Source: Eretmocerus hayati
Lineage: Eukaryota; Arthropoda; Insecta; Hymenoptera; Aphelinidae
Assembly: GCA_029851415.1 (NCBI GenBank)
Contig: CM056742.1
Coordinates: 16,347,736-16,411,735, forward strand
Direction: 5' to 3'
Length of the DNA: 64,000 bases
Part shown: piece by piece, positions 30,817 through 42,718 of the stretch
Layout: every line of letters starts with the position of its first letter
How positions within the stretch are numbered: position 1 is the stretch's first letter
Translations under genes and position numbers: made by a program
The notes under the pieces: generated by a model
What the model was told of the DNA's origin: nothing
Database searches by the model: none
Seen by the model: only the letters and a program-made list of their open reading frames with translations

Positions 30817-31660
30817 AGGTAAGTATAGACGTGCCCCTATATGCCGATCTCAGAACCGGGCACCCGCTGACCTTGGCGCAACTTTCTTACGTTCGTTGTG
30901 TTAAAGTATGAGAAAATTGATTTTCGGACTAACCCCGAATGACTTCTGCGTCTCCCAGAAAGTTTAATGGGAGTTTTCGCATTTTCGCGGATAGTACTGG
31001 TGCTACTTAACTGATGAGTCCAAGTGTATCAGATTATACCCGCGCTTGATTCTCTTCCGCCCATGATCTAGGTATAGTGAATAAACGCAGCAGACAGCAA
31101 CCCAACCGCGAAATCGCAGAAATGAGCGACACTCGAGCTTAGATATTTTTTTTTACACTCTGAATTGTTAATCTGTTGGTTTCCGGTGATTTTTGTGCAC
31201 TCTTCTTCTTGTGAACCGATTCTTGTAAAACTCTGTACGGTAGATATTACTCTACTCATCATTCCTCATAAGCCGTCGTTTTCAATCGGCTTTCGCGGAA
31301 CTGCTCAAAACTCTTCTCTCAAACTCTGAAGGATCTTGAAATTTTAACTAAGGAAGTTTGTGATACTAATCTTCCACTGTGCCGAGTTTCGTAATTTTCT
31401 GTACGGTCATTCGAGGAGCGCTAGTACTACCTTGAAAATCGCCAAAGGAATTGATTTAGTAAAACCAGTACCAAACATCTTTGGTTCGGCCAATCTTGAT
31501 GTATTTCAGCGCATTCAATTTCATTTTCAAAGACCTTCAAGATATGGATTTGAAAATTGCAAAACTTAAAATTGGAGCGATTTTATGAGCAAAATATGGA
31601 GATGATTTGTGAAACAAGAAGGCCAACATCGAAGTGTACCCAGCATGCCCTCTGCGAGTT
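30817..31660. mobile_element. Decayed and interrupted copy of the 51-kb-type MITE
   Basis: Starts TA|AGGTAAGTATAGACGTGCCCC, directly beside the fold-back. It then follows the 51146-51966 element in order: ATATGCCGATCT, TTGTTGTGTTAAA-T, CCAATCTTGA-GTA, GCGATTTTATG, GAAGGCC-ACATCG and GTACC-AGCATGCCC. About 400 bp of unrelated sequence (about 31020-31440) interrupts it, and no right end remains. Confidence 0.68.
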
Positions 31661-31817
31661 TGATGTAGTATCGAAACTATATTTTCATGGTCACGCCCTT
31701 GAAGAAAAGTAGTCACTCATGTACCAATGTCAGTATTAGTGAGGAAAAAAAATCTCGATAAGAGGATGATTGAGAGTAAGTGTATTGCGTAGAAGCCGAT
31801 AATTTAATCTTATTTAC

Positions 31818-32486
31818 CAGATGTCTGACAGAATGAAGCATATTGTGTGCCAGAGTTTGAGTTGAGAATCAATTGAGTTGTGAAGTTTGCCTCGATCTGG
31901 AACGTCTTGTGAATCCATTCATCGTCATAGTTTCGGTAGGATACACAGTTTCCTTCATAGAAATTCCGGTAAAATCTTTCACTTTTGTCATCCCATGCAG
32001 TTCTCGATATCAAGGCGAAAATTAATGAGCCTGCTAATGCATGAAAACATCAACAAAACATGTTCTCTATCGCACTTTGTGCGATAGAGAACATAAATAG
32101 ATCAAAATTGATAGCAAATCGGTTGAAAATCATTTGACTATAATCAGTGAATCGAAATTTTAAGCATGAATATTTTTTCTCAATCAAATTATGCACCATT
32201 AGGTATTATGGAAACTCTTACATCAAAGATCAGTGGTGAATAACAGGAATAAATGAAAAATGCAAAGAATTTTTTTGAGATACTTCGAGATACCTTGAGA
32301 TATTACAAGGATTGAACGATCCTGATAGCATTGTAATACTTGAGATCATTTAGATTCTGCATTACTTTTTCATGTCGAAATGTCATAGAGAATGAATGGA
32401 TAGTCTTCATGTAACCCTTTGTCGACAGTGAAGTTGAGGTTTAAACCACCTATCAGAAAACGCAAATACTCTGAAAAGAAAATCAT
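31818..32486 (-). CDS. Candidate small secreted protein gene, two exons seen, 3' end not found
   Basis: Proposed exons: 32486-32450 (MIFFSEYLRFLI plus one base) and 32030-31818. Phase 1 and phase 2 ends join to give a hydrophobic leader FLIGSLIFALISRTA followed by a hydrophilic body (WDDKSERFYRNFYEGNCVSY ... QYASFCQTS). The body has two Cys and no further hydrophobic stretch, so secretion is likely. The second exon ends at GTAAAT in phase 1; the next exon is not identified. The first donor (GTGGTT) is weak. No family recognised. A hymenopteran secretory (for example venom or salivary) role is possible but unproven. Confidence 0.45.
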
Positions 32487-33018
32487 CAATTTACGACCAA
32501 CTGAAGCGATTGAAAAATTAAAATTCATGGACAATTTCAGACAGAAATGTATAGGATACCGCTAACTTGTCTTGTAAAAATCAAGCAAGTCACTCGCAAA
32601 ACTCGTAGACTGAAGAAGGCTAAATTTGCCTCCTTCGCGTCAACGGCATATAATGAAAAAGCGATATATCAATTGGAAATAGTCTGGGGTGTTGCATAGG
32701 TCATCACTCATAAATCTGACACAAAACCATTTCTTCAAATTCAAGTTGATCCGTCTCAAATTTTGGTTTAGACCCATCTACACAATATGTATAGATGTGT
32801 TTTCAGTTTGTCTAAATGACGGAAGAAGGGGGGGGGGGGGGTAGCAAAATAAACAATGGTGGTTTTCTTATGACCTTTGAATATAATTCGATATCGGTCT
32901 GATGCAAACTTGCTCAAACCAGGCAGTCCATTTGCTCGCGATCTGGGTATGCAGATTTTGATTCTCAATTTTGTAAACGAATATTTTTTTGTATGTTTCA
33001 GACAAAAGTTGTGACAAA

Positions 33019-33522
33019 ATGATGGGCCGTATTGGAAATATCTTTCCCTATTTATCAATATATCTGGTCGTGTCCTCAGTCAATTGTGCACCAGTACCAC
33101 AAGATTTGAAACAGTTCCAAATTGATTTCAACAAGGTGTATGAAAAATTATATTTGGAAATTGGAAAACTTGCTGAACCTTATTCCATGAATTGTGTCGA
33201 TTTCAAATCGTTCATTCGATATTCGTCAAGCCTACCGGATGCAGTAGAAGGAGCATTATCGGTGATTGAAAAATCTATTACCGAACTTCAACTACTCTCA
33301 GGAAAGAAATGTGCTGAAAAATCCAAAATTGTACCGTCAAGCGAATTCCATTCAAATTTGGATACCTTCAGCCATGAATATCGTGATAAAGTCAGTTATT
33401 TGGAGAACTTAATCAAAGACGTACCAGACATGGGCCACAATTTTTACACCAAGATCGAAAATTTGAACAAGGGATTTAACGATTTCCAATCGCAAATTCA
33501 CGAGTGCTTCCCAAAGCCATAA
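33019..33522 (+). CDS. Small secreted helical protein, 167 aa, unknown family
   Basis: Open frame from MMGRIG to a TAA stop, with a typical signal peptide (NIFPYLSIYLVVSSVNC, then APVPQ), predicted cleavage near residue 23. The mature part is about 145 residues, rich in charged and hydrophobic repeats suggesting helices. It has three Cys (in SMNCVDF, GKKCAEK and IHECFPKP), so one would be unpaired or form a dimer. A 3' splice site (TTTGTATGTTTCAG) lies 18 bases before the ATG, so an upstream noncoding exon is likely. AATAAA is at 33600-33605, about 77 bases after the stop. The function is unknown. Together with the neighbouring gene on the other strand it may mark a small secreted-protein locus. 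Confidence 0.7.
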   Translation: MMGRIGNIFPYLSIYLVVSSVNCAPVPQDLKQFQIDFNKVYEKLYLEIGKLAEPYSMNCVDFKSFIRYSSSLPDAVEGALSVIEKSITELQLLSGKKCAEKSKIVPSSEFHSNLDTFSHEYRDKVSYLENLIKDVPDMGHNFYTKIENLNKGFNDFQSQIHECFPKP

Positions 33523-33599
33523 TGCAGAATACATTACTTCACCGTTGTTGATATTATTAAGCATTTCACATACATAATTGTCCATCTCGTTGAACGCCG

Positions 33600-33605
33600 A
33601 ATAAA
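33600..33605 (+). terminator. Poly(A) signal of the secreted-protein gene
   Basis: AATAAA about 77 bases downstream of the stop codon, in a sequence followed by GT-rich DNA. Confidence 0.6.
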
Positions 33606-33639
33606 AAGGTTCGTGGCTCTGCAAGTTAATTCAAGTTTC

Positions 33640-34839
33640 CTAAAAATATTCTGAGTTTTACATCGGTCTCAACGTGAAATTTGATGTAGAATTCACTATT
33701 ACCCTTGGTTTTCGAAGTAGTCAGCATTTTGGTCTTGGACGAAAATACTCTGCTCAGGAAGTTTGAGCGCATCTTGGGTTTCTTCTAGCTTTCTAATAGA
33801 GATTGCAAAGCTTCTGAAAATTCCTATTTTCTACGTGAAAATGGCCTAAACGTTGCCACCCTTAGTTTTGCTGTGAAACGTTTCACCTTTATTCAAAAAC
33901 GGCCACGGCAAAATACCGTTCTGAGTTTGCATTCGTGTTCAGCATCTTCAAAATACGTCAGAAATGACGTCCACTTTCTCTGATCACAAAACTTATTTTC
34001 GAAGGCCTGTGTTATTATCTAAGGTAAATGTAACCAACATGCTCCTTTAAACCTCTTTCGCTTTCTCTAAAGAGCCGGGAAAACACTGTGGGTCGTGCGC
34101 ACAGGCCAGTGAGGCTTGGAAAAAAGAACACAGATGATACGTTACCAATAACGCTACCGGGGCGATTGCGGAGCTCTCTTCATTCTAGGAAGAATAGAAA
34201 TCCTTCATCGAAGAATTCCTACCTACGAGACTGAGTGAAGCTCCGCAAATGAAGGATTCCTACCACCAAAAAAGCGGTTTTCAGTACTTTTAACTTCTTC
34301 TTTTAGTCGCCAGAAGCTATGCCAAACAAAATTTATGGGATCAATTCAAATTCACCTTGAGTGCTTTCCTATGTGTCTTTTCCCTAACTTGAGACGTGCT
34401 CTTCGCATAATTGCAAAATTCGATTTATAGCCGGTTCTACGCTCATATTAGTAGAAAAAGTGCCGTGTGCCTAATTTACCTCCATACTCTTCATTCAAAC
34501 TCGTCCCTCTTACTTGAAAAATCCATCAATTCAACTCGAAGAATTCGAAAAGAGGGAGGAAAAAGTTGCAAAACAAAGGCACGTCATTTTTGAAGGTGGG
34601 GGAGCCGAGATATCTCACGAAAAATCCATAAAATCGTATGGAAATAGGCATCTTACACGCGTGGAGGAAAATTAGGCGCACATTCATTTTTTGATCGCTG
34701 AAAAAATCCTTTTTTGGATGAACTAAGATATCTCATCTCCAGTTTGTCAAAATTGAACATATCTTAGCTCATTTTACACATTTAAAAGCGAACTTCAGAA
34801 TGTGCCGAATTACGTTGAAAGATATCGAGATGAGCCATA
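33640..34839. other. Mostly unassigned; fragment shared with 25.3 kb and 43 kb repeats
   Basis: CATGCCAAACAAAATT-like and CTGTGCC/GTGTGCCTAATT strings near 34318-34480 occur in the same order near 25288-25490, so both are old copies of one repeat. CGTGTTCAGCATCTTC near 33935 is shared with the element at 42719-43211. Confidence 0.4.
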
Positions 34840-35915
34840 AATTAGGTATTTTTTTTCAATAAAATGCATATTTCTCAAATCCATTTACAGTTACAAAGAT
34901 GCGGTTCACGGTATTCGAAAGGTCTTTAAAAAAACTATCGAAATCAGTCTTGTAAAGTTGATTTTGAGGCCTTCGGTGGCTCTATCGGGCAAAAGAGTGA
35001 AAAACATAGAATATTCATTTCTCGAAACCCCAATTCTTTAGAACCTTAAAAGATTAATATTTTATTTGAAATTTTGATATTTCATGTGAAATGTTGTGTT
35101 CTTTTAGAAGAAAATGGTCCCAAATTCCTTTTTTGCGTTCTAAAGCCTATTTTTGCCAATTATCACAAATCCATTCTCCAGGGCCCAGGCTCTTGGAAAT
35201 CGTCTGTTTTCTGCGCATGCGCAGAAATTCGGATTCTCAAAACCAATTCCATTGGAAAGCCAAGAAAATTTCCTTCATAATGATTACTTGCCGAAGTCAA
35301 TTTCATGCATTTGTACCGTATCTACAACGTATGAAAGATGTACCCTCAGCTCGAGTGCGGCAAGTCGGTGGACGCCATCGAACGGTGGCGGGCCTGCCTG
35401 TCCCCGGTGCCTCCGACCCACCTCTGTGGGCTTTCGAACGCTGCAACTCTGGCTTAAATGCATGGAATTGACTTTGGCAACTAATCATTTTGAATGCAAT
35501 TTTCTTGGCTTCCTAATAAAATTGGTTTCAAGGACCCAAATTTCTGCGCATGCGCAGAAAACGGACGATTTCCGAAAGCCTGGAAAATGGATTCATGAAA
35601 ATTGGCAAAAATAGGCTTTAGAACGCAGAAAAACAATTTGAAACTTTTTTTTTTTTTTTTTTTTTTTTTGAAAGAACGCAATACTTTACATGAAATATCT
35701 AATTATCAGGGTTCTACAAAATTGGGTTTTCGAGAAATTAAATCGTCTATATTTTTCACTCTTCTGCCCGATAAAACCACCCAATACCTCAAAATCATTT
35801 TTACAAGGCCGATTTCGATTGGTTTTTTCAAGACCTTTCGAATGCCGCAAGCCGCATCTCTGTATCTTTGAAGGAATTTGAGAAATATGCATTTTATTGA
35901 AAAAATACCTCAACT
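34840..35915. mobile_element. 1.1 kb fold-back element
   Basis: The arms of about 450 bp pair. TTTTTTCAATAAAATGCATATTTCTCAAAT near 34850 is mirrored near 35895, TCTGCGCATGCGCAGAAA occurs at 35211 and 35543, and CCTATTTTTGCCAATT is mirrored at 35595. The centre is a GC-rich 150-bp piece with GTGGCGGGCCTG. A T run of 25 (35646-35670) is in the right arm only. Confidence 0.85.
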
Positions 35916-36149
35916 TTATCGTTGAAACTATAGTTCAAAAGAACAAAGTAATGTACGTTGGAGATACCTGGAAAATTTTTTTACGGACCCCATAGGTAGT
36001 GAGAAGTTCATATTTTGCACTATTGAATCGAATGAAAAAGTCAAGAAAACAATTTAAGACATGGCCGTTTTCCGTAGGTCCGTTTCGCGCCGAACTACTC
36101 TTATCGAAGGTCAAGAGTTCGAGAAACTCAACTTCAAACGCGTGGCGCC

Positions 36150-36604
36150 ACCTCGTCATCTATGCACGTCATCGACAACCTTCCTCCATACTTATCGCAC
36201 GTCACCAAAACCTAGGAATATACCACCCCAGCAAAAACAAAGAATATAGTAAAGTCTCGAACCAAAAGATGGAGCTACCCTCAACTACCCGATCTCAATA
36301 TCATCCCCCTCAAACAAGCATTATTTGAACCCTAAATATACCGCGCATCACCGGTCGCGTCATTGACCAACTGCGCAATCTCGTTGCAAGCTCATACAAA
36401 ACCTTATACTACTATATTGCAAGCTCGCGCCCTCTTTCTCTATGTTTCCTGCATCCCATCCATCTATCTATCTATCCATCCCGGCCAGTGCGCCCGCGAC
36501 CCGCGGCGGACCAGCGCTCTTTTCTCAAACCGTGTGTATTTATCTCACAATCTCATACATAAATATATACAAAAAACACAGTCCCAAAAGTTTAAGTCTA
36601 TCTC
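36150..36604 (+). promoter_or_regulatory. Promoter-like region with initiator
   Basis: A C-rich and A-rich stretch with two GCAAGCTC octamers (36386, 36419), a GC-rich core (CCCGCGACCCGCGGCGG) and an arthropod initiator TCAGT at 36603 followed by GTTCGATCGTTGTGG in the place of a downstream promoter element. G exceeds C downstream from about 36900. Confidence 0.5.
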
Positions 36605-36658
36605 AGTGTTCGATCGTTGTGGTAATAGTTGACAAAAAAAAAAAAGTTTTCAAACGCA

Positions 36659-36835
36659 ATGGGCCTGACGCAAGCTGATTTTATTGCAAGTTCATCAAGC
36701 TCAAATGTACCACCACAACCACAACAACTACCACCATCAGTACAACCAACATCATCATCTTCATCGACATCGTTAACATCGTCGAGCCGTATAAACGAAA
36801 CGGCCGACTTTCAACATCATCAAAATCATCATCGA
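36659..36835 (+). CDS. First coding exon of an unidentified gene (Ser/Gln/His-rich N-terminus)
   Basis: ATG in context ACGCAATGG opens 59 codons ending at CATCATCGA|GTGAGT (phase 0 donor). The product is low complexity: MGLTQADFIASSSSS, then Pro-Gln, Ser-Thr and His-Gln runs, as in the disordered N-termini of many insect transcription factors and RNA regulators. A plausible initiator lies 54 bases upstream. No second exon was recognised in the remaining 27 kb, so the first intron may be very long and the later MATH-BTB gene could lie inside it. Not identified further. Confidence 0.5.
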
Positions 36836-36899
36836 GTGAGTATATTTTATAAAATTTATCAAAATTCAAGTGAAAAGTGTTTATACCGGTTAATAATAA

Positions 36900-37330
36900 T
36901 ATGAAAAGGTATAGGATATATAGATAAATGCGTGTGATAGATGTTTTTTACTCTATGTGATCGCGTGTGTAAGTAGGGCGCCCCGGCTCAAAACTCGTCT
37001 ATAGTGTTCAGAAAGGGAGGGAAAATCGATTTCACAGCTTTCATTCATGCCGACGCGGAGTAAAGTGAACCTGGTGGTGATAGTAGTAGTAGTAGTGGTG
37101 AATGTGGTGGTGATATCATCCTGGCCCCGACGCGCCACTGCCGTTTGCGCGTCAGCAACACCCACCAGAAAATTTAACCTCATCGTGTCTATATACATGT
37201 TTATAAGTGTATGCAATTGCAATAGTGTGTTGTATCATGTGCAGTTATGCCGTCACGCGGTGTGCATCGAGTGCATAAACGAGATGGATGGAGTATAGTC
37301 ATGTGGGTGGTACTAGAAACAAGATTTAGG
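36900..37330 (+). other. G/T-rich segment downstream of the first exon
   Basis: Contains a GGTGATAGTAGTAGTAGTAG-type trinucleotide run (37073-37118) and a strong excess of G over C, opposite to the region left of the initiator. Confidence 0.45.
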
Positions 37331-38159
37331 GAGTCACGAGGTGGTGTTCTTTGGATATTTACAAAAATTGAGGCACAAAATGGGTTGATTTATTGAGTTT
37401 AAGATTTTATAGATGGACAAGTTTATCGGTATTCGAAAATTTGTTTGGAGAGCTTGCGATATTTTGGTGATGAAATGATTATGCTGAGTAGAGTTTTTGG
37501 CGTGATTCGTAAATTTTGGACTTTGCCATAGTTTTCCATTTTGTTGTTTGAAAACAATAAACACTCTCGAAGTTCTATCCAATTTGTACATTGCCGAAGT
37601 CTTATTCCAAAGTTTCGGATAACATATTTTCGATAAGATTCAAATAAATGGTGTAATGTTGATAGTACCTACATTGTTATTTTGATTGTTGATTCATGTG
37701 ACTTTCATCATGACACACACTTATCAAAAAATAACTGACAAAGAAAATTTTCCATTCTTGAGCACGTTTGAAAGGCGTCCCGAAAGGTGGTATATTTTTT
37801 TTACAATTGAATCGAAAATTCATTTTTAAGAATGAATTATGCATTTAACAATCAGCTGACCAATTTCATAAAACGAGTACAGCTGGTGAATACTGTTTTC
37901 CAGAAGCTGCAGAAATTGATAAACAGGTGCAAAATTCTTATAGCGGGCCATTGATAGTATTCGTATTAGTTCAAATTGCTAGAACAACGTGAACCTTAAA
38001 CTTTGGATCTCAAAGTGCATCGAGGAAATTTTTTGATAAATATTCATAAAAAAAAGAAACATTACACTGGCGATGGGTATTGCTGTACAAATGTGAATGA
38101 GAATGAGTGCAAAATAATGATGAGTTTTGGTCGTTTGACATTCTAATAGACCGATTCCA
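37331..38159. other. No recognised feature
   Basis: AT-rich, presumably intronic. One GAGCTTGC octamer at 37450. Confidence 0.35.
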
Positions 38160-39240
38160 TTCAAGATCATGCAGCAAAAATGGTCCATGTCACGTATTCC
38201 TCTGGTGATGAATTATATGATTCTATAACCAATATAAGCCGACGCGTATTTTTTGTGGAGCCCCAACTCGCTTTTTTTAAAAGTTACGCTCAATGTAGGA
38301 TAATAGTGGACAGTACAGTACTGACCATCAAAAATCGGAAAATATGGGTTTATTTCGAGCCCTCTTTTTAGATATATCCACTTGAATCTTGTTGGATTTA
38401 GTTGGTGGCAGAGCAAGACAGAAAATTGTCGTGGACCTGCAAAAATAGAGCCTACCTTTGTGGGTTGGTGAGGTTTCGTCTAAAATCGCAAAAATGCAAT
38501 ATCTCCAACGCATCATAATATTTTTGGCGATACCTTGAATAGTGAGAAATATGAGGAAATTGGTCCAATCTACACTTTTTGATTGGTAATTGATCTGTGA
38601 ATTTTTTAACGTAAAATTCTTTTTCCCTCGCGTCCTTTGTGTTGGAATTGAATATTCGTCTTACCATGAATCCCGAGCCAATCCTAGTAATGACTGTAAT
38701 AAGCTCAAGTTCAAATGAGGAGCTTCCACGGATCTGAGCCAATGCTCAGACGTCAACATAGACACCACGTGACCCTTGGTGCGAGTATCACTCCGGAGTG
38801 ATACTCGCAATAAAAGGACGCGGGGAAGATTAGTTTTCACGTCAAAAAATTCATAAATCCATTACCAATCAAAAAGTGTACCTTGGAACAATTTTCTCGT
38901 ATTCCTCATTATTTGAGGTATCACCAAAAAAAATTCAGCCAAGAATATTTTGGTGTGTTGAAGATATTGAGTTTTGGCGATTCTAGATACAACCCGATTT
39001 CTTACGAAGGTAGACTCTGTTTTCACAGGCCCGAGACAATTTTTTTTGTATCACTCACACACTAACTAAATCCAACAAGATTCGAGTGAATGTTTAAAGA
39101 GGGCTCGGAATAAACCCATTTTTCCTGATTTTAGATGGTCAGTATTGTATTGTCCATGATTATTCTATATTGAGCGTGATTTTTAGAAGAATCGAGCCAG
39201 AGGAATCCGTGACATGGACTATTTTTGCCGCATGATCCTA
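38160..39240. mobile_element. 1.1 kb fold-back element with central palindrome
   Basis: The arms (about 38160-38635 and 38795-39240) pair, for example GATCATGCAGCAAAAATGGTCCATGTCACG at 38165 with its complement near 39220, and CCAATCAAAAAGTGTA near 38570/38865. The centre holds a perfect 28-bp palindrome (38781-38808). Confidence 0.85.
38781..38808. repeat. Perfect 28-bp palindrome without spacer
   Basis: GCGAGTATCACTCC is followed directly by its exact complement GGAGTGATACTCGC. Confidence 0.92.
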
Positions 39241-39323
39241 TATAGAAAAGGTCAATTCTATATGAACAAAAATATTACCGCTAATTGATTTTACAATTCA
39301 AACAAGACGTTTCCGTTCGGGCG

Positions 39324-40482
39324 TTTCACTATAATTTTTTTTTCTTTTTTTTTGTTATTGAAAGCATTGAAATCTCTTTTGAGATTTATCAACTACAAAT
39401 AATTATTACTCATAATTATAGAAGATCATCATATCATACACATTATCGATAATAATCATACATCATTCATGGTACTTATGTCTAGAAAATTATATACACA
39501 AATCACAATCCTTGGTAAATTCGATTATATGATCAAATGCTTCGATAGAAGGTTTTTCCAGCAAAATAGAAACTTTCATCGGTAGCTGTAGCTTGATTCT
39601 AAGTAAAGATCTTATAAGTTTGGTCCTTTTCTCGTCAAATTGTGAACACTGCCAGAGTACATGATCCATTGTTTGGTCGTATTCACCGCAAATACATGTC
39701 GGGTTATTGATGATGTTTACTCTTGCTAACGAGGCGGCCAACCCATAGTGGTTTGATCTGCATCTGTTGATCGTTACTATGAGCTCGCGTGAAAGTTTTT
39801 TGTTCTTGTACCACGGTTTGGCAGAATCATCGAAGTAGTTTTCGAAAAACTCTTCTCCCGTATAAAAACTTGAGGCAATCAGTGAACTTACAGAATTTAC
39901 CTGCATCTTTTTACGGAAAAATTGACGAAAATCTGTGAAAGGAATGCGCAAATGGGGATTGGAAACTATCTCACTCGCCTCTTTAGCCGCTTTATCGGCC
40001 AAATCATTTTCTACTATGCCTTTGTGGGATGGAACCCAGAAAAGTTTCAAGTTAGCATTTTCACTTTTAATAGCCATAAATTCACAATACTTCCTTTTGG
40101 TTTCAAGGATATATGGGTTCGTGTGAACGTTTGTTGAGCACATGCTGAGATTCTGTAAAACACTCAAAGAATCGGAGAAGATACGAAAATTTCCGTCGGG
40201 GTTTCCGAGTACCAAGTCCATGGCTTGACTGATAGCGGCGCATTCAGCAGTAAAAATTGAACAGTTTTCATTGAAGCTTTTCTTGTCAGAAACGGCTAGA
40301 TCCGGACAAACGTAGGCCGAACCTACCGATGGTGACTTGTTGCGTTTGCTTCCATCAGTCCAAATATCAAGAGGGATATTTGGATAGATGGTTGCTCTGG
40401 TTTATTGGAGTAATGATTTGCCCACTGCACGGTCAATCCTATGATAAGGTATAGGAGTGGGTAGGACTTTTTCACTATAATT
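39324..40482 (-). mobile_element. 5'-truncated LINE insertion with poly(A) and 13-bp target duplication
   Basis: The duplication TTTCACTATAATT is present at 39324-39336 and 40470-40482. Between them, on the minus strand, lie the 3' part of an RNase H-type LINE, a short 3' UTR and an A-rich tail (about 39335-39360, seen as T on the plus strand). Truncation, tail and duplication together show target-primed reverse transcription that stopped early. Confidence 0.9.
39490..40405 (-). CDS. LINE RNase H and C-terminal zinc domain (partial ORF2)
   Basis: The frame is open from just after a TAA at about 40405 to the TAG/TAA region at 39490, about 300 codons. The RNase H domain carries all four expected acidic residues: LDIWTDGSK, FTAECAAISQA, FRIFSDSLSVL and FWVPSHKGIVENDLADKAAK. 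A C-terminal knuckle CICGEYDQTMDHVLWQC follows, typical of RNase H-bearing LINEs. This domain removes the RNA strand after reverse transcription. Upstream, IPYHRIDRAVGKSLLQ precedes the single stop. The copy is better kept than the LINE at 15-23 kb and belongs to a different lineage by sequence. The polymerase and endonuclease were lost at insertion. Confidence 0.85.
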
Positions 40483-42715
40483 AATTTGATCGTTCTTGAA
40501 GCATTCGGGATAACGATGAGAAGTCCCCGTCTGTTTGTAAAACATTCAAAAATACGTTGTAACTTACCCCGAGTTTCTCACATTTATATCTTTGAGTATC
40601 ATGTTTGTTCTCTTTCGCAAGTACTTCATAAACGAATCAGTTGATCGAGGTATGTGGAAAGACGAAGAGGATAATAATCACGAAGGAAATTATTGATTCA
40701 ATGACTCAATAGTTGATAAAATTGTTGATTACTCCCCGTCTCATCGATCAATATTTATATATTCGTGAATATTTCCTCAAGTCTGGAAAGTTATTGTATT
40801 CAATAATTTGGTTTATTAAAGAATTATCATCTTATAAAAGATTGCACAGTAATTGAAGGATGAAAAAGCATTGTCAAAGAGGATTACAATAGTGCATGAG
40901 TATACATGGAAAAATTTAAATTGGTGTTACGTTTTTCATGAATATCTGTGATGTGCATGTGCAAACTCAGCTAATGCAATGAATAAAATCAAAAGTTCTG
41001 ACTACCGGTTGTTTTCACCGCAGACATTAGCTGATATAAAATTCATAACGTTGACCTCTCGACGCGTGCAAGCTCTGACCTCATCAACAATATTCACGAT
41101 TTATATCAATATAATACGAAGATTACGTAAAAGTTTACGTCTGATTATAGATAAATTAATACTCGACTAATCATATCATACTTCATTCTGTGCTTTCAAC
41201 AATTTGCCAATGAAATTTTTCAGACAACGTCAGAACAATGATCGATTTTGATGGCTTCGGCAGTTTGGAACCCCTTCTTAAACTATAGGACCTGCAGGAT
41301 ATCTTTGAAACAACGTTGAAAATGCGCCCACGAAAATGAAAAAAAAATAATGATTGACAAATTGTACTCCATCAAACGGCTTGACAGACTCGATTGACAT
41401 TTTACTATAGTCTCTTGACCATCGGCACGATAACTCGATTTTTTAATATACTTCACCAATTAATCAACTATATTTCCAATTTTTGATTCCATTTCTTCAA
41501 TCCACGTGGTCCACTATACTCTATGCAAGATAGCCCCCACTGAGAATTTTTTTAGAACATGTGAAAGTTTTGTGCGCAACCGTTCAGAAAATTCTAATAC
41601 ATTACATGACGGGTAATCGCTCATTTGTGATCAATATCATAATAATCATATAACCAGATTCGGAATAGTCGTCGGTCTAGCGCCAATATCCTTATTATCA
41701 ACAAAATCTGTTTGAATCACTGCGCATGTACACGATAACACTCAGGTGAACTCAGAATCCCATCTCGAGTATTCCGACATACAAATTTCCCACTTCATTT
41801 CCCTGCTTCATCATCGTTCATTTTTCACCGAACTGAAACTAATCTGTTGCGAATATTGCGCATGTTTCAAAAGAAAAATATTTCATTCGCAAAGAAGTTA
41901 TGTCCGAATTGACATAATATGGTAAACATTATAAAAATACTAGGTAGGATGAAAGCCATCACTGCCAAAGGTAAATTCAGTCATAGAATCGCAAGCCACT
42001 TGCTTCTATATAACGTAAAATCGATTGATGCAGAGTCCATTAATAGGAGTATATATCTTCTAGAGAGAAGAAGAGTAAGTAGAGAGTCAAAGGCTCCTTG
42101 CGGATGAAAAGTGCGCATCGGTTGGCGTTTGACATGTTACGTTGGCCAATTCAAGTTTTTACCCGGCATTTCCCGTAAATTATCGAGCGTATGAATATAA
42201 TCCCATTTCACGCCATGAATTTTTCCGATTCGTGTTCATCCAATCGTGCATATATACTCAATATGAAGTACATATCGTACCCGTTTGCATCGTAATTTAT
42301 CCTCGAACTGCTCTTTTTCTCGATCGGAAAATCAGCACAGAATATATAACATAAGGATACCGTCGAGCGAGAAACCCAAGATATTTGTACGTTCTCGGAT
42401 TCATTTTTCAGAGTTCCAGAATAAAAATGTTTGATTTCGTCTCATCAAGGGAGCTTGTTCAACAAAAATTTCAAACAAGCTGTAGCGATTGATTCGATAT
42501 ATAACTAGTGACTAAAAGTGATCATCATTGCGAACTTAGGGAAGAATTGATTTTGCAATGATTATTCGGGCGTTTTTAACATTTTTCCTCCTCCCGCGGA
42601 ATCAATGAGCAATATTACATTTCATAAACTTCGTGTTCCAAGTTGAATCTTGTGAGGTACCTACCAAAGGGCTCTGGATCTCGGGAGAGCGCCAGATGCT
42701 TAGTCATGAATAATA
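40483..42715. other. No recognised feature
   Basis: AT-rich with short motif-free frames. One GCAAGCTC octamer at 41068. Confidence 0.35.
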
Positions 42716-42718
42716 TTA

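Noticed and set aside
34840..35915. Open frames of 126-153 codons in the fold-back
   Set aside because: Several frames are open on both strands in the GC-rich centre and mirror each other; no family pattern.
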